This document shows, one piece after another, positions 1 to 6,284 of a DNA stretch of 8,108 bases (positions are counted from its first letter, which is position 1; each line of letters begins with the position of its first letter). A program made the position numbers and the translations under genes. The notes under the pieces are model-generated. The model was not told where the DNA came from, ran no database searches, and saw nothing but the letters and a program-made list of their open reading frames with translations. Source of the DNA: an uncultured Microbacterium sp. (GTDB taxonomy: Bacteria; Actinomycetota; Actinomycetes; Actinomycetales; Microbacteriaceae); NCBI GenBank assembly GCA_937926065.1, contig CALANM010000025.1, forward strand, positions 1 to 8,108, given 5' to 3'.

Positions 1-12
1 GCTCGTGCGCGG

Positions 13-41
13 TGCGACAGGTCGGTCGACCGCCGTATCAT
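13..41 (+). promoter_or_regulatory. Putative promoter of the Mrr-like gene
   Basis: A good -10 hexamer, TATCAT, lies at 36-41. A weak -35-like GCGACA at 14-19 gives a 16-bp spacer. A perfect 10-bp palindrome, CGGTCGACCG (23-32), sits between them. The -10 overlaps the ATG at 40, so that codon could not be transcribed from this promoter. The next in-frame ATG, at 49, falls at the expected transcription start, which suggests a leaderless mRNA. This is inferred from sequence only. Confidence 0.4.
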
Positions 42-48
42 GCGGATC

Positions 49-927
49 ATGACGACGCCGTCGGTAGCCCAAGAGGAGTTCGCGCGTACGATTCCCGCCG
101 GTGTGATGGAGGAAGCCCGCAGCGCCGGGAGACAGTGGGGTGACAAGCACGTCTCCATCTGGGACAGCTGGGAGGCCATCGGGGTTCCCCTTCGCGAGTA
201 CGGTCTGATCGTCGCCGAAGCTCTGCGGCCCGAAGCGAAATGGCGTCACACCCGCTGGTTCTGGGTGTCGATGGCTGGGCTTCTCCTGCTCGTCGTCTGT
301 GCTGCTGCCGGCGGAGAGAATTCCGTCGCCCGCGGCTTCGGCAACCTGTTCGCGGCCGTGTTCCTGATCGCGCTGTTCGTGACGTGGGCAAGGACCAACA
401 CCAGGAATCGCATCCGGCCGGCAGAGCGGGCAGTGCTCGCCGCTGAGGTCGTAAATGCGGGCTACGCGGCCATCGAGAGCCGAAGGCAACAGGCTCGCGC
501 GTACGATCCATCAACGAAGACGGAGGGCTTCAGTCCAGGCGGGCCGGCTCCTGCGCCCCAGCCGTACGGCGTCTCCCACGAAGGAGCGGAACGCCTCGTC
601 GCTGAATGGATGAGGTATCTGGGTGCAGCGGACGCGGAGAGGACGAGATTCACGGGGGACGGCGGCATCGACGTGGCGAGCCAGCACTACATCGCGCAAG
701 TCAAGAACTACGCGGGGTCCGTCGATATCGAGTCGATTCGCGCCCTCGGCGGAGTGGCATATGCCGACGGCCGCAAGCCGCTCTTCTTCACCAGCGGTGG
801 CTACACCGCAAGCTCTGTCGCGTTCGCGACCCAGGTGGGGATGGGACTCTTCAGGTATGACGCCGTGGAGGGCAGGATCGAGCCGCGCAACGACGTGGCG
901 GCCCGGTACATGACCACCGGACTCTGA
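49..927 (+). CDS. Membrane-anchored Mrr-type restriction endonuclease-like protein
   Basis: A 292-residue protein when started at ATG 49; an in-frame ATG at 40 would add three residues but lies inside the likely -10 element. An N-terminal cytosolic part of about 68 residues is followed by two hydrophobic helices (about 70-87 and 97-113), a Pro/Gly/Ala linker (about 163-174) and a C-terminal Mrr-like domain (about 177-280). The domain shows the PD-(D/E)XK pattern of Mrr nucleases: GDGGID with Asp208, then AQVK with Gln217 and Lys219, a possible helix acid at Glu181, and the later FFTSGGYT strand. Mrr-family (type IV) enzymes cleave modified or foreign DNA; membrane tethering is a less usual form. 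No methylase or specificity subunit lies beside it. It is convergent with the methyltransferase gene. DNA cleavage is inferred from the family; the target is unknown. Confidence 0.8.
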   Translation: MTTPSVAQEEFARTIPAGVMEEARSAGRQWGDKHVSIWDSWEAIGVPLREYGLIVAEALRPEAKWRHTRWFWVSMAGLLLLVVCAAAGGENSVARGFGNLFAAVFLIALFVTWARTNTRNRIRPAERAVLAAEVVNAGYAAIESRRQQARAYDPSTKTEGFSPGGPAPAPQPYGVSHEGAERLVAEWMRYLGAADAERTRFTGDGGIDVASQHYIAQVKNYAGSVDIESIRALGGVAYADGRKPLFFTSGGYTASSVAFATQVGMGLFRYDAVEGRIEPRNDVAARYMTTGL

Positions 928-987
928 CTCACGTCTCCGCCCGGCTCGCTGACTGCCGGCACACGTCGCCGAGCGCGTCGATCCGGA

Positions 988-1824
988 TCAGCCGGCCGGG
1001 GCGACCGTCGACCATGGCACGGTGACCTCGCCGAGCCGCCAGCGTGAACGCGCGCCGATCGGCCAGCCGGCGTCGGTCATGGCGCCGAGCGCCGTGCGCC
1101 AGCGCTGCTCGGCGCCGAAGCTCGACGCGGCGACCGCACGCACCCACTCGGTCTCGAGTGCCGCGAGGAACGCATGCACGCGCTCGCCCTCGACGTTGCG
1201 GTGAATGAGCGCTTTCGGCAGCCGCTCCGCCGCGACGGCCGGCGACTCCAGCTCGGTGAGCCGCAGCGACACCGTCAGCGTGCGGGGAACGGCATCCGCC
1301 CCGACCTCGACCCATGTGCAGATGCGGCCGATCTCGTCGCATGTCCCTTCGACGAGGATGCCGCCGGGCTGCAGCCGCCCGCACATGCGCGCCCACGCGC
1401 CCTCGACCTCGGACTCGTCGTATTGCCGCAGCACGTTGAACGCGCGAATGACCGCGGGGGACCGGTCTCCGGGCATCGGCACCTCGAAGCCGCCGCGGCC
1501 GAACGACACGTGCGCGTCGCGGGAGAAGACGCCGCGCCCCTCCCGCACGAGGGCGAGCTGCTCGTTGGCGCGCGCGACCCGCGCCGGATCGATCTCGAGC
1601 CCCCGCACCTCGACGTCGGGCCGCGCCCGGCGAAGGCGCGCCTCCAGCTCGAACGCCGTGACGCCGCTGGCGCCGTAGCCCAGGTCGACGACGAGAGGAT
1701 CGGTCGTGCGACGCAGTGCGGGGTGCCGGGCGATCCAGCGGTCGACACGGCGGAGCCTGTTGGTGTTGGTGGTGCCGCGCGTGATCTGGCCGACCACCTT
1801 GCCGGGCACTCTCTCCGGCGTCAT
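988..1824 (-). CDS. Class I SAM-dependent methyltransferase-like protein, substrate unknown
   Basis: A 278-residue soluble protein. The Rossmann-fold SAM site is visible: motif I, VVDLGYGASG (about 45-54), an acidic end of strand 2 in GLEID (75-79; Glu77 or Asp79 would bind the ribose), AFNVLRQY (128-135) in the motif IV region, and LQPGGILVEG (151-160) after it, typical of class I enzymes. I recognise no domain naming the acceptor, so rRNA, protein or small-molecule methylation all remain possible. The ATG at 1824 lies 6 nt after a GATCAT -10-like element with no separate Shine-Dalgarno beyond a G-run, so the mRNA may be leaderless. It is divergent from gpmA across 40 bp and convergent with the Mrr-like gene; I see no strong terminator in the 60 bp between those two. 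Confidence 0.78.
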   Translation of the reverse strand: MTPERVPGKVVGQITRGTTNTNRLRRVDRWIARHPALRRTTDPLVVDLGYGASGVTAFELEARLRRARPDVEVRGLEIDPARVARANEQLALVREGRGVFSRDAHVSFGRGGFEVPMPGDRSPAVIRAFNVLRQYDESEVEGAWARMCGRLQPGGILVEGTCDEIGRICTWVEVGADAVPRTLTVSLRLTELESPAVAAERLPKALIHRNVEGERVHAFLAALETEWVRAVAASSFGAEQRWRTALGAMTDAGWPIGARSRWRLGEVTVPWSTVAPAG

Positions 1825-1830
1825 CCCCCC

Positions 1831-1858
1831 ATGATCTCAAGGGACGGCTCGATAGACT
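1831..1858. promoter_or_regulatory. Back-to-back putative promoters for the methyltransferase and gpmA
   Basis: Only 40 bp separate the two divergent start codons. On the + strand, TAGACT (1853-1858) lies 6 nt before the gpmA ATG. On the - strand, GATCAT (1836-1831) lies 6 nt before the methyltransferase ATG. Each -35 region would overlap the other gene's -10 or start region, and no good -35 hexamer is seen for either. The TAGACT element is the more convincing. Both fit leaderless transcription, which is common in Actinobacteria. Confidence 0.45.
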
Positions 1859-1864
1859 GAATCC

Positions 1865-2614
1865 ATGACCGCGCCGTACACGCTGATCCTCCTCCGCCAC
1901 GGGCAGAGCGAGTGGAACAAGACCAACCAGTTCACCGGATGGGTGGACGTCCGCCTGACCGAACAGGGCAAGGCCGAGGCGCAGCGCGGCGGTGAGCTCA
2001 TGAAGGAGAGGGGGATCCTCCCCGACGTCCTCCACACGTCGGTGCTCTCACGCGCCATCCAGACCGCGAACATCGCCCTTGACGCGGCTGATCGCCTGTG
2101 GATCCCGGTTCGCCGCTCGTGGCGGCTCAACGAGCGTCATTACGGCGCTCTCCAGGGCAAGGACAAGGCGGAGACCCTCGAGGAGTTCGGCAACGAGCAG
2201 TTCATGCTGTGGCGCCGTTCGTTCGACGTGCCGCCGCCGGAGCTGGCCGACGACGACCAGTACAGCCAGGTCGGCGACCCCCGTTATGAGGGCATCGACG
2301 GCGAGGTCCCGCGCACCGAGTCGCTCAAGATCGTGATCGACCGCATGCTTCCCTACTGGGAGAGCGCGATCATCCCCGACCTCCAGGAAGGCAAGACCGT
2401 GCTCGTCACGGCTCACGGCAACTCGCTGCGCGGTCTCGTGAAGCACCTCGACGGCATCAGCGACACCGACATCGCCGAGCTGAACATCCCCACCGGCATC
2501 CCGCTCGTCTACAAGCTGGGCGACGACTTCATGCCGCTCGAGCCGGCCGAATACCTCGACCCCGAGGCCGCCGCCGCGGGCGCCGCGGCCGTCGCCGCGC
2601 AGGGCAAGAAGTAG
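1865..2614 (+). CDS. gpmA: 2,3-bisphosphoglycerate-dependent phosphoglycerate mutase
   Basis: A 249-residue cytosolic enzyme that interconverts 3-phosphoglycerate and 2-phosphoglycerate in glycolysis and gluconeogenesis through a phosphohistidine. The histidine phosphatase superfamily motifs are all present: LLRHGQSEWN with catalytic His12, GWVDVRLTEQG (25-35), Arg63 in LSRAIQT, LNERHYGALQG with acid Glu90, and VTAHGNSLRG with second His184. Length matches bacterial dPGM enzymes. The tail is Ala-rich and ends in Gly-Lys-Lys, beyond the conserved fold. The start is fixed by a TAGACT element 6 nt upstream, with no Shine-Dalgarno, suggesting a leaderless message. Transcription probably stops at the hairpin 26 bp after the gene. 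A gpm gene next to senX3-regX3 is known from mycobacteria and corynebacteria; here phoU lies between them. Confidence 0.97.
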   Translation: MTAPYTLILLRHGQSEWNKTNQFTGWVDVRLTEQGKAEAQRGGELMKERGILPDVLHTSVLSRAIQTANIALDAADRLWIPVRRSWRLNERHYGALQGKDKAETLEEFGNEQFMLWRRSFDVPPPELADDDQYSQVGDPRYEGIDGEVPRTESLKIVIDRMLPYWESAIIPDLQEGKTVLVTAHGNSLRGLVKHLDGISDTDIAELNIPTGIPLVYKLGDDFMPLEPAEYLDPEAAAAGAAAVAAQGKK

Positions 2615-2640
2615 GCGGGCGAGAAAGCTCGACCGCAAGA

Positions 2641-2676
2641 CGAGAAGGGGGATGCCATCCGGCATCCCCCTTCTCG
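2641..2676. terminator. Two-way terminator hairpin between gpmA and phoU
   Basis: A perfect 16-bp stem (2641-2656 with 2661-2676) closes a 4-nt ATCC loop. The inner arm is GGGGGATGCC and its complement. There is no U-run beyond two T residues within the arm, as is common for actinobacterial terminators. It lies between the convergent ends of gpmA (2614) and phoU (2687) and can serve both strands. Confidence 0.88.
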
Positions 2677-2686
2677 ACGTCTGCGC

Positions 2687-3367
2687 TCAGTCGCCCGGCG
2701 AGATGATCGCGATCGTGTCGGTCGCGGGCGTCCAGTCGCCGGTCGCGAGGTAGGCGACCTTCTTCGCCACCGACACGGCATGGTCGGCGAAGCGCTCGTG
2801 ATACCGGCTCGCGAGCGTCGCGTCGACGGTGGCGGCTGCCTCGCCCTTCCAGGTCTCACCGAGGACCTTCTCGAACACGGCGATGTGCAGATCGTCGAGC
2901 TCTTCCTCGAGCGCGCGGAGCTTCTCGACCAGTGCGAGCTCCTCGGTGCGCAGGAGCTTCGTGAGGGTGCGCGCGACCTCGACGTCCAGCTCGCCCATCC
3001 GGGTGAAGGTGCTCTTGAGGCCCTTCGGGATCGCACGCTCCGGGAACCGCATCCGCGTGAGCTGCGCGATGTGCTCGGCGATGTCGCCCATGCGCTCGAG
3101 CGACGCGCTCACCCGCAGGGCGGCGACGACGATCCGCAGGTCGCGGGCGACGGGCTGCTGCCGCGCGAGGATCTCGATGGCGAGCTCGTCGAGCGCGATG
3201 GCCTTGTCGTCGATCACCTGGTCGGCCTCGATGACCTCCTCGGCCAGGGCCACGTCGCTCGCGCCGAACGCGCGCGTCGCCTTGTCGATGGCGACGGTCA
3301 CGAGGTCGCCGATCTCGACGAGACGCGCCTGCACGTCTTCGAGCGACTGGTGGAAAACTTCGCGCAT
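2687..3367 (-). CDS. phoU: Phosphate-signalling regulator PhoU
   Basis: A 226-residue, mostly helical cytosolic protein with the two tandem three-helix repeats of PhoU. Each repeat carries the E-x3-D metal-binding signature: ERMGD (91-95, within LERMGDIAEHI) and ERFAD (191-195). PhoU links the Pst phosphate transporter to the sensor kinase and keeps the Pho response off when phosphate is ample. The start at 3367 is preferred over the in-frame ATG at 3427: homology begins at MREVFHQSL, and GAGAGAGG (3383-3376) sits 8 nt upstream. The earlier start would add 20 unrelated residues that read through the leader. It is divergent from senX3, an arrangement also known for Streptomyces phoU and phoR-phoP, so the partner kinase is very likely the adjacent SenX3. 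pst genes are not in the window. Confidence 0.96.
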   Translation of the reverse strand: MREVFHQSLEDVQARLVEIGDLVTVAIDKATRAFGASDVALAEEVIEADQVIDDKAIALDELAIEILARQQPVARDLRIVVAALRVSASLERMGDIAEHIAQLTRMRFPERAIPKGLKSTFTRMGELDVEVARTLTKLLRTEELALVEKLRALEEELDDLHIAVFEKVLGETWKGEAAATVDATLASRYHERFADHAVSVAKKVAYLATGDWTPATDTIAIISPGD

Positions 3368-3375
3368 TGCGGAAA

Positions 3376-3428
3376 CCTCTCTCTTCGCGGGCACGGCAGG
3401 ATGCCGCGCAGGCGACCCGGCGATCATC
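3376..3428 (-). promoter_or_regulatory. Putative phoU promoter and ribosome-binding site
   Basis: Reading the - strand, a -10-like GATGAT lies at 3428-3423, five bases after the last unit of the PHO-box-like array (3444-3434), so the array would occupy the -35 region. The leader of roughly 50 nt ends in the Shine-Dalgarno GAGAGAGG (3383-3376), 8 nt before ATG 3367. The ribosome-binding site is clear; the -10 is weak. Confidence 0.4.
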
Positions 3429-3437
3429 CCCCGCCAA

Positions 3438-3481
3438 GGTGAACGAACGGTGCCGCGTCGATGAACACTGCGTGATCGGGC
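3438..3481 (-). promoter_or_regulatory. PHO-box-like array of 11-bp direct repeats (candidate RegX3 operator)
   Basis: On the + strand four consecutive 11-bp units can be aligned: GGTGAACGAAC (3438-3448), GGTGCCGCGTC (3449-3459), GATGAACACTG (3460-3470) and the weaker CGTGATCGGGC (3471-3481). On the - strand their cores read GTTCACC, CGGCACC, GTTCATC and GATCACG. GTTCACC-type units repeating every 11 bp are the known binding pattern of actinobacterial PhoP/RegX3 regulators. The array lies between phoU and senX3, next to the likely phoU -35 region and about 60-100 bp upstream of the senX3 start. Two units match well and two are degenerate; function is inferred. Confidence 0.55.
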
Positions 3482-3525
3482 CGATTCGCACGACTCCCGG
3501 GTCGGCTGCGCCTTCTCTGCGACTC

Positions 3526-3531
3526 TACGCT
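3526..3531 (+). promoter_or_regulatory. Putative -10 element of a leaderless senX3-regX3 mRNA
   Basis: TACGCT fits the actinobacterial -10 pattern TANNNT and lies 6 nt before ATG 3538, so transcription would begin at or next to the start codon. There is no Shine-Dalgarno before this ATG. The spacing equals that upstream of gpmA. No convincing -35 is seen, which would fit activation by an upstream-bound regulator. Confidence 0.5.
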
Positions 3532-3537
3532 GGGGTC

Positions 3538-4842
3538 ATGGACTCCTTGCAGCTGGCGTTCCTCACGCTGGGCGTCGGCGTGGTGATCGGCGCATCGTTC
3601 GCCGCCCTGGTGATCGTCGCGCTGCGGGCGCGGGATGCCGCGAAGGTCAGCACGTCCACCGACGTGCCCGACGGCGTGCGCGCGGTGCTGCAGGGCATGG
3701 ATGAGGTCGCCATGGTCGTCGACGCCTCGCTCACGGTGGTGGCGGCATCCGCCCCCGCCGAGCTCTACGGCATGGTCGAGGGAGAGCGGCTGGCGGGCGA
3801 TGAGCTGCGCGCGCTCGTCCGCGCGGTGCGCGAGACGGACCGCCCCGAGAGGGCGACGCTGCGGCTCCGCCGTGGTGTCGAGCTCCGGTCAGTGGCGGCC
3901 CGCGCCAGCGTCATCGCGCCGCGGTCCATCCTCGTGGTCGTGCGCGACATCACGGAGCGCGAGCGCGTCGAGGAGATGCGCCGGGACTTCGTCGCCAACA
4001 CGAGTCACGAGCTGAAGACCCCCGTGGGAGCCATCACCCTGCTGGCCGAGGCGATCGAGTCGGCGGCCGACGACCCCGACCAGGTGCGCCAGTTCGCGCG
4101 GCGCATGACGGCCGAGGCGGCACGGCTCGGGCAGCTCACCTCCCGCATCATGAACCTGTCGCGACTTCAGGCGTCCGACGACCCGAGCCAGCTGCGCGAC
4201 GTCTCCGTCGACGAGGTCGTCGACGCCGCGATCGAGGCGCAGATCGTCGCGGCCGAAGATGCGCGGGTCGAGATCGTGCGCGGTGGCGACCGCGGCGCGC
4301 ACGTGCACGGCGACGTGCAGGTGCTGACCGAGGCGATCGCCAACCTCGTCGCCAACGCCGTGGCCTACTCGCCGGAGGGCGCGCAGGTGGGCGTCGGCGT
4401 CAAGGCCAGCGGCGGCAGGGTCGAGATCGCCGTCACCGACCGCGGCATCGGCATCCCCGAAGCCGAGCTCACGCGCGTCTTCGAGCGGTTCTACCGGTCG
4501 GACCAGGCGCGCTCGCGGCGCACGGGCGGCACGGGGCTCGGACTGTCGATCGTCAAGCATGCCGTGCAGCGACATGGCGGGACGGTCGAGGTGTGGTCGA
4601 AGCCCGGCCAGGGGTCCACCTTCACGGTGCGGCTGCCCGCCGTCGACGCCGACGGCTCCCGTCGCAAGGCGGGCAAGGGCAAGAAGGGGAAAGGCGCGGG
4701 CAAGAACGCCAAGAAGGCGAAGAAGGCCAAGAAGGATGCCGCGAAGCGTCCGGTGGTCCTCGAACCCCGCGTGACCGTCGTCGCGCCCAAAGAGCAGTCA
4801 TCCGCCCGCGCACTCGAGCGGGCGAAGGGAGAGAGCGCATGA
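3538..4842 (+). CDS. senX3: SenX3-type phosphate-responsive sensor histidine kinase
   Basis: A 434-residue membrane kinase for RegX3. An N-terminal hydrophobic segment (about 5-29) is followed by a PAS-like region (about 45-138) with no evident extracytoplasmic sensor domain or HAMP, as in SenX3. The HisKA box is FVANTSHELKTP with phosphoacceptor His157. The ATPase domain has the N box (Asn269 and Asn273), G1 DRGIGIP (301-307), F box FERFY (315-319) and G2 GGTGLGL (330-336). The start is ATG 3538, not the in-frame ATG at 3367: SenX3-like sequence begins here and a -10 element sits 6 nt upstream, whereas the longer form would run through the phoU leader. After the catalytic domain there is an unusual lysine-rich tail, about residues 375-404 (4660-4749), with Ala-Lys-Lys repeats. 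The stop overlaps the regX3 start by 4 bp. Confidence 0.95.
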   Translation: MDSLQLAFLTLGVGVVIGASFAALVIVALRARDAAKVSTSTDVPDGVRAVLQGMDEVAMVVDASLTVVAASAPAELYGMVEGERLAGDELRALVRAVRETDRPERATLRLRRGVELRSVAARASVIAPRSILVVVRDITERERVEEMRRDFVANTSHELKTPVGAITLLAEAIESAADDPDQVRQFARRMTAEAARLGQLTSRIMNLSRLQASDDPSQLRDVSVDEVVDAAIEAQIVAAEDARVEIVRGGDRGAHVHGDVQVLTEAIANLVANAVAYSPEGAQVGVGVKASGGRVEIAVTDRGIGIPEAELTRVFERFYRSDQARSRRTGGTGLGLSIVKHAVQRHGGTVEVWSKPGQGSTFTVRLPAVDADGSRRKAGKGKKGKGAGKNAKKAKKAKKDAAKRPVVLEPRVTVVAPKEQSSARALERAKGESA

Positions 4843-5522
4843 CCCGCGTGCTGATCGTGGAGGACGAGCCCGGCCTGGCCGACCCGCTGGCCTACCTGCT
4901 GCGGCGAGAGGGCTTCGAGGCGGAGATCGCCGAGGACGGCCCGACGGCCCTCGACCTGTTCTCATCGCGCGGGGCGGACATCGTGCTTCTCGACCTCATG
5001 CTCCCTGGCATGCCGGGAACCGAGGTGTGTCGCGTCATCCGCGCATCGTCGCGTGTGCCGATCATCATGCTCACGGCGAAGGACTCCGAGGTCGACATCG
5101 TCGTCGGGCTCGAGCTCGGCGCCGACGACTACGTCACCAAGCCCTACTCGACGCGCGAGCTGCTGGCGCGGATGCGCGCAGTGCTGCGCCGAGCGGAGAC
5201 CGCCGAGCTCGAGCTCGACGACCACATCGTCGAAGGCGGCCGCGTGCGTCTCGACCTCGATCGCCACACCGTGTCGGTCGACGGCAGGGAGATCTCGATG
5301 CCGCTCAAGGAGTATGAGCTGCTGGAGCTCCTCATGCGAAACGCCGGACGCGTGCTCACGCGAGGTCAGCTCATCGATCGTGTGTGGGGGAGCGACTACT
5401 TCGGCGACACCAAGACCCTGGACGTGCACATCAAGCGCATCCGCTCCCGCATCGAGGAGAACCCGCGGGAGCCGCAGATGCTGCTGACCGTGCGCGGGCT
5501 CGGCTACCGCTTCGAGGGCTGA
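4839..5522 (+). CDS. regX3: RegX3-type response regulator (OmpR/PhoB family)
   Basis: A 227-residue DNA-binding regulator, the length of mycobacterial RegX3. The receiver domain (about 1-120) has acidic residues Glu8 and Asp9, phosphoacceptor Asp52 in LLDLMLPG, Thr79 in MLTA and Lys101 in TKPY. The C-terminal winged helix (about 128-227) has a recognition helix around LDVHIKRIRSRIE and ends with the typical TVRGLGYRFEG. The start at 4839 overlaps the kinase stop as ATGA and has an AAGGGAG Shine-Dalgarno (4825-4831) 7 nt before it, so the pair is translationally coupled. In-frame sequence upstream is a shadow of the kinase gene. It should be phosphorylated by SenX3 under phosphate limitation and control Pho genes, probably through the repeat array upstream of senX3. 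A hairpin follows 35 bp after the stop. Confidence 0.96.
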   Translation: MTRVLIVEDEPGLADPLAYLLRREGFEAEIAEDGPTALDLFSSRGADIVLLDLMLPGMPGTEVCRVIRASSRVPIIMLTAKDSEVDIVVGLELGADDYVTKPYSTRELLARMRAVLRRAETAELELDDHIVEGGRVRLDLDRHTVSVDGREISMPLKEYELLELLMRNAGRVLTRGQLIDRVWGSDYFGDTKTLDVHIKRIRSRIEENPREPQMLLTVRGLGYRFEG

Positions 5523-5557
5523 GCGCGGTCCTCTGAGGAGTCTGTCGCGGGAAGAGA

Positions 5558-5592
5558 CGAAGGCCGGAACCCCGTCGGGGCTCCGGCCTTCG
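5558..5592. terminator. Two-way terminator hairpin between regX3 and the lipoprotein gene
   Basis: A 16-bp stem (5558-5573 with 5577-5592) with a GTC loop and one mismatch, A5569 opposite C5581. In the + strand RNA this is an A-C mismatch; in the - strand RNA it becomes a U-G pair, so the hairpin is slightly stronger for the lipoprotein gene. No U-run follows. It lies between the convergent ends at 5522 and 5608. Confidence 0.85.
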
Positions 5593-5607
5593 AAGAAGCG
5601 GGGCGGC

Positions 5608-6105
5608 TCACTCGGCCGAGGCGGCCTCCGGAACGAACGGCGCGTACTGCGGCAGCGCGCCGTCGAGCACGGGCACCGCGATCTCCACACCTTCGCCGTC
5701 GCCCGACTGGAAGGCGACGTCGACGCCGGCGCCCGGGCGAGCGCCGAGCCCGTCGATCAGCAGCGGGTCGGCGTCGATGCCGAGGCTCGCGACGGATCGC
5801 GCCGGCACCTGCACCGTCGCGGTGCGACCGTTGATGCCGACCGTCAGGGTCTGCGCGGAGTCGGTGCCGTTGGCGATCGCCGCGAGGAGGTTGCCGGCCG
5901 TGCCGTCTTCATTCGCGACGATGAGCGCGTTGCGGACCTTCAGCGGACCCGACTCGGGCACGTTGACGCCGTCGGAGGCGGAGTACTCGATCGTGGTCGC
6001 CTGAGGTGCCATCATGCTGCACCCGGTGGCGCCGAGGGCGACGGCGATGCCCACCGCAGCGGTTGCGACAAGGCGGTGAGGGCGGGTGCGACGTGTCAGG
6101 ATCAC
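5608..6105 (-). CDS. LpqE-like lipoprotein of unknown function
   Basis: A 165-residue exported lipoprotein. A basic start (RRTRPHR) leads to a hydrophobic stretch (about 12-27) and a lipobox ATGC with lipidated Cys29, so it should be anchored to the outer face of the membrane. The mature part of about 137 residues looks all-beta, with short strands such as LLAAIANGTD, LTVGING and VEIAVPVLD, and has no catalytic motif I recognise. Translation starts at GTG 6105, supported by GGAGG (6114-6110) 4 nt upstream and by the fit of the signal peptide. The mature pattern and the position divergent from carD resemble M. tuberculosis LpqE (Rv3584 beside Rv3583c), though the match is by eye. It has no methyltransferase motif, so any 'DNA modification methylase' label would be wrong. 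Its function is unknown. Confidence 0.85.
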   Translation of the reverse strand: MILTRRTRPHRLVATAAVGIAVALGATGCSMMAPQATTIEYSASDGVNVPESGPLKVRNALIVANEDGTAGNLLAAIANGTDSAQTLTVGINGRTATVQVPARSVASLGIDADPLLIDGLGARPGAGVDVAFQSGDGEGVEIAVPVLDGALPQYAPFVPEAASAE

Positions 6106-6109
6106 GGTT

Positions 6110-6150
6110 CCTCCAGCGGAATCGAGCAGGTTTCTCTGCGGGTCAGTCTA
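6110..6150 (-). promoter_or_regulatory. Putative promoter and ribosome-binding site of the LpqE-like gene
   Basis: On the - strand, TAGACT (6150-6145) is identical to the gpmA -10 element, including the following GA. It would give a leader of about 33 nt carrying GGAGG (6114-6110) just before GTG 6105. No clear -35 is visible. Confidence 0.5.
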
Positions 6151-6181
6151 GTCGTCGCGGGGCGTCCGCCCGCACGCCGCA

Positions 6182-6195
6182 CCCCTGCGCAGGGG
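6182..6195. repeat. Perfect 14-bp palindrome between the lpqE-like and carD promoters
   Basis: CCCCTGCGCAGGGG reads the same on both strands. It lies about 32 bp upstream of the lpqE-like -10 element and about 55 bp upstream of the carD -10 element. It could be an operator for a dimeric regulator, but short GC palindromes also arise by chance in such DNA. Confidence 0.4.
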
Positions 6196-6249
6196 GCGCC
6201 GCCGAGGGGGCGCGAACGCCAGGCGGAGAACCTTACCCTATGGGCGCTG

Positions 6250-6275
6250 TGGTATCATGGAGGTTGCCGAAAGGA
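6250..6275 (+). promoter_or_regulatory. carD promoter (extended -10) and ribosome-binding site
   Basis: TATCAT (6253-6258) is preceded by TGG (6250-6252), forming an extended -10 of the TGN-TATNAT type. A -35 is not evident. Transcription would start near 6265. The short leader contains GAAAGGA (6269-6275), 9 nt before ATG 6285. Confidence 0.6.
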
Positions 6276-6284
6276 CTTATCTGC

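Noticed and set aside
928..987. Terminator between the Mrr-like gene and the methyltransferase
   Set aside because: Only short GC inverted repeats occur (for example GATCCGGATC at 980-989, overlapping the stop codon); no stem comparable to the other two hairpins.
929..2035. Long - strand open frame of 368 codons across the methyltransferase and the gpmA start
   Set aside because: It is an Arg-rich shadow frame of high-GC DNA; the 988-1824 frame has the SAM-binding motifs and runs over the same bases.
2780..3464. Long + strand open frames opposite phoU
   Set aside because: They are antisense shadows with repetitive composition; phoU on the - strand has both metal-binding repeats and a Shine-Dalgarno.
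3367..3537. 57-residue N-terminal extension of the senX3 frame from ATG 3367
   Set aside because: It covers the phoU leader and the putative PHO box, has no similarity to SenX3, and a -10 element sits just before ATG 3538.
4593..4838. 82-residue upstream extension of the regX3 frame
   Set aside because: It is low-complexity Arg/Gly/Glu sequence lying over the kinase gene; the receiver domain starts exactly at 4839 with a Shine-Dalgarno.
6221..6256. Stress sigma factor (SigH-like GGAA...GTT) promoter for carD
   Set aside because: GGAGAAC and the downstream GTGG fit only loosely, whereas the extended -10 TGG-TATCAT explains the site better.
6006..6284. Upstream extension of the carD frame and the overlapping frame 6076-6390
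   Set aside because: They run antisense through the lipoprotein start and through two promoters; CarD homology begins at 6285.
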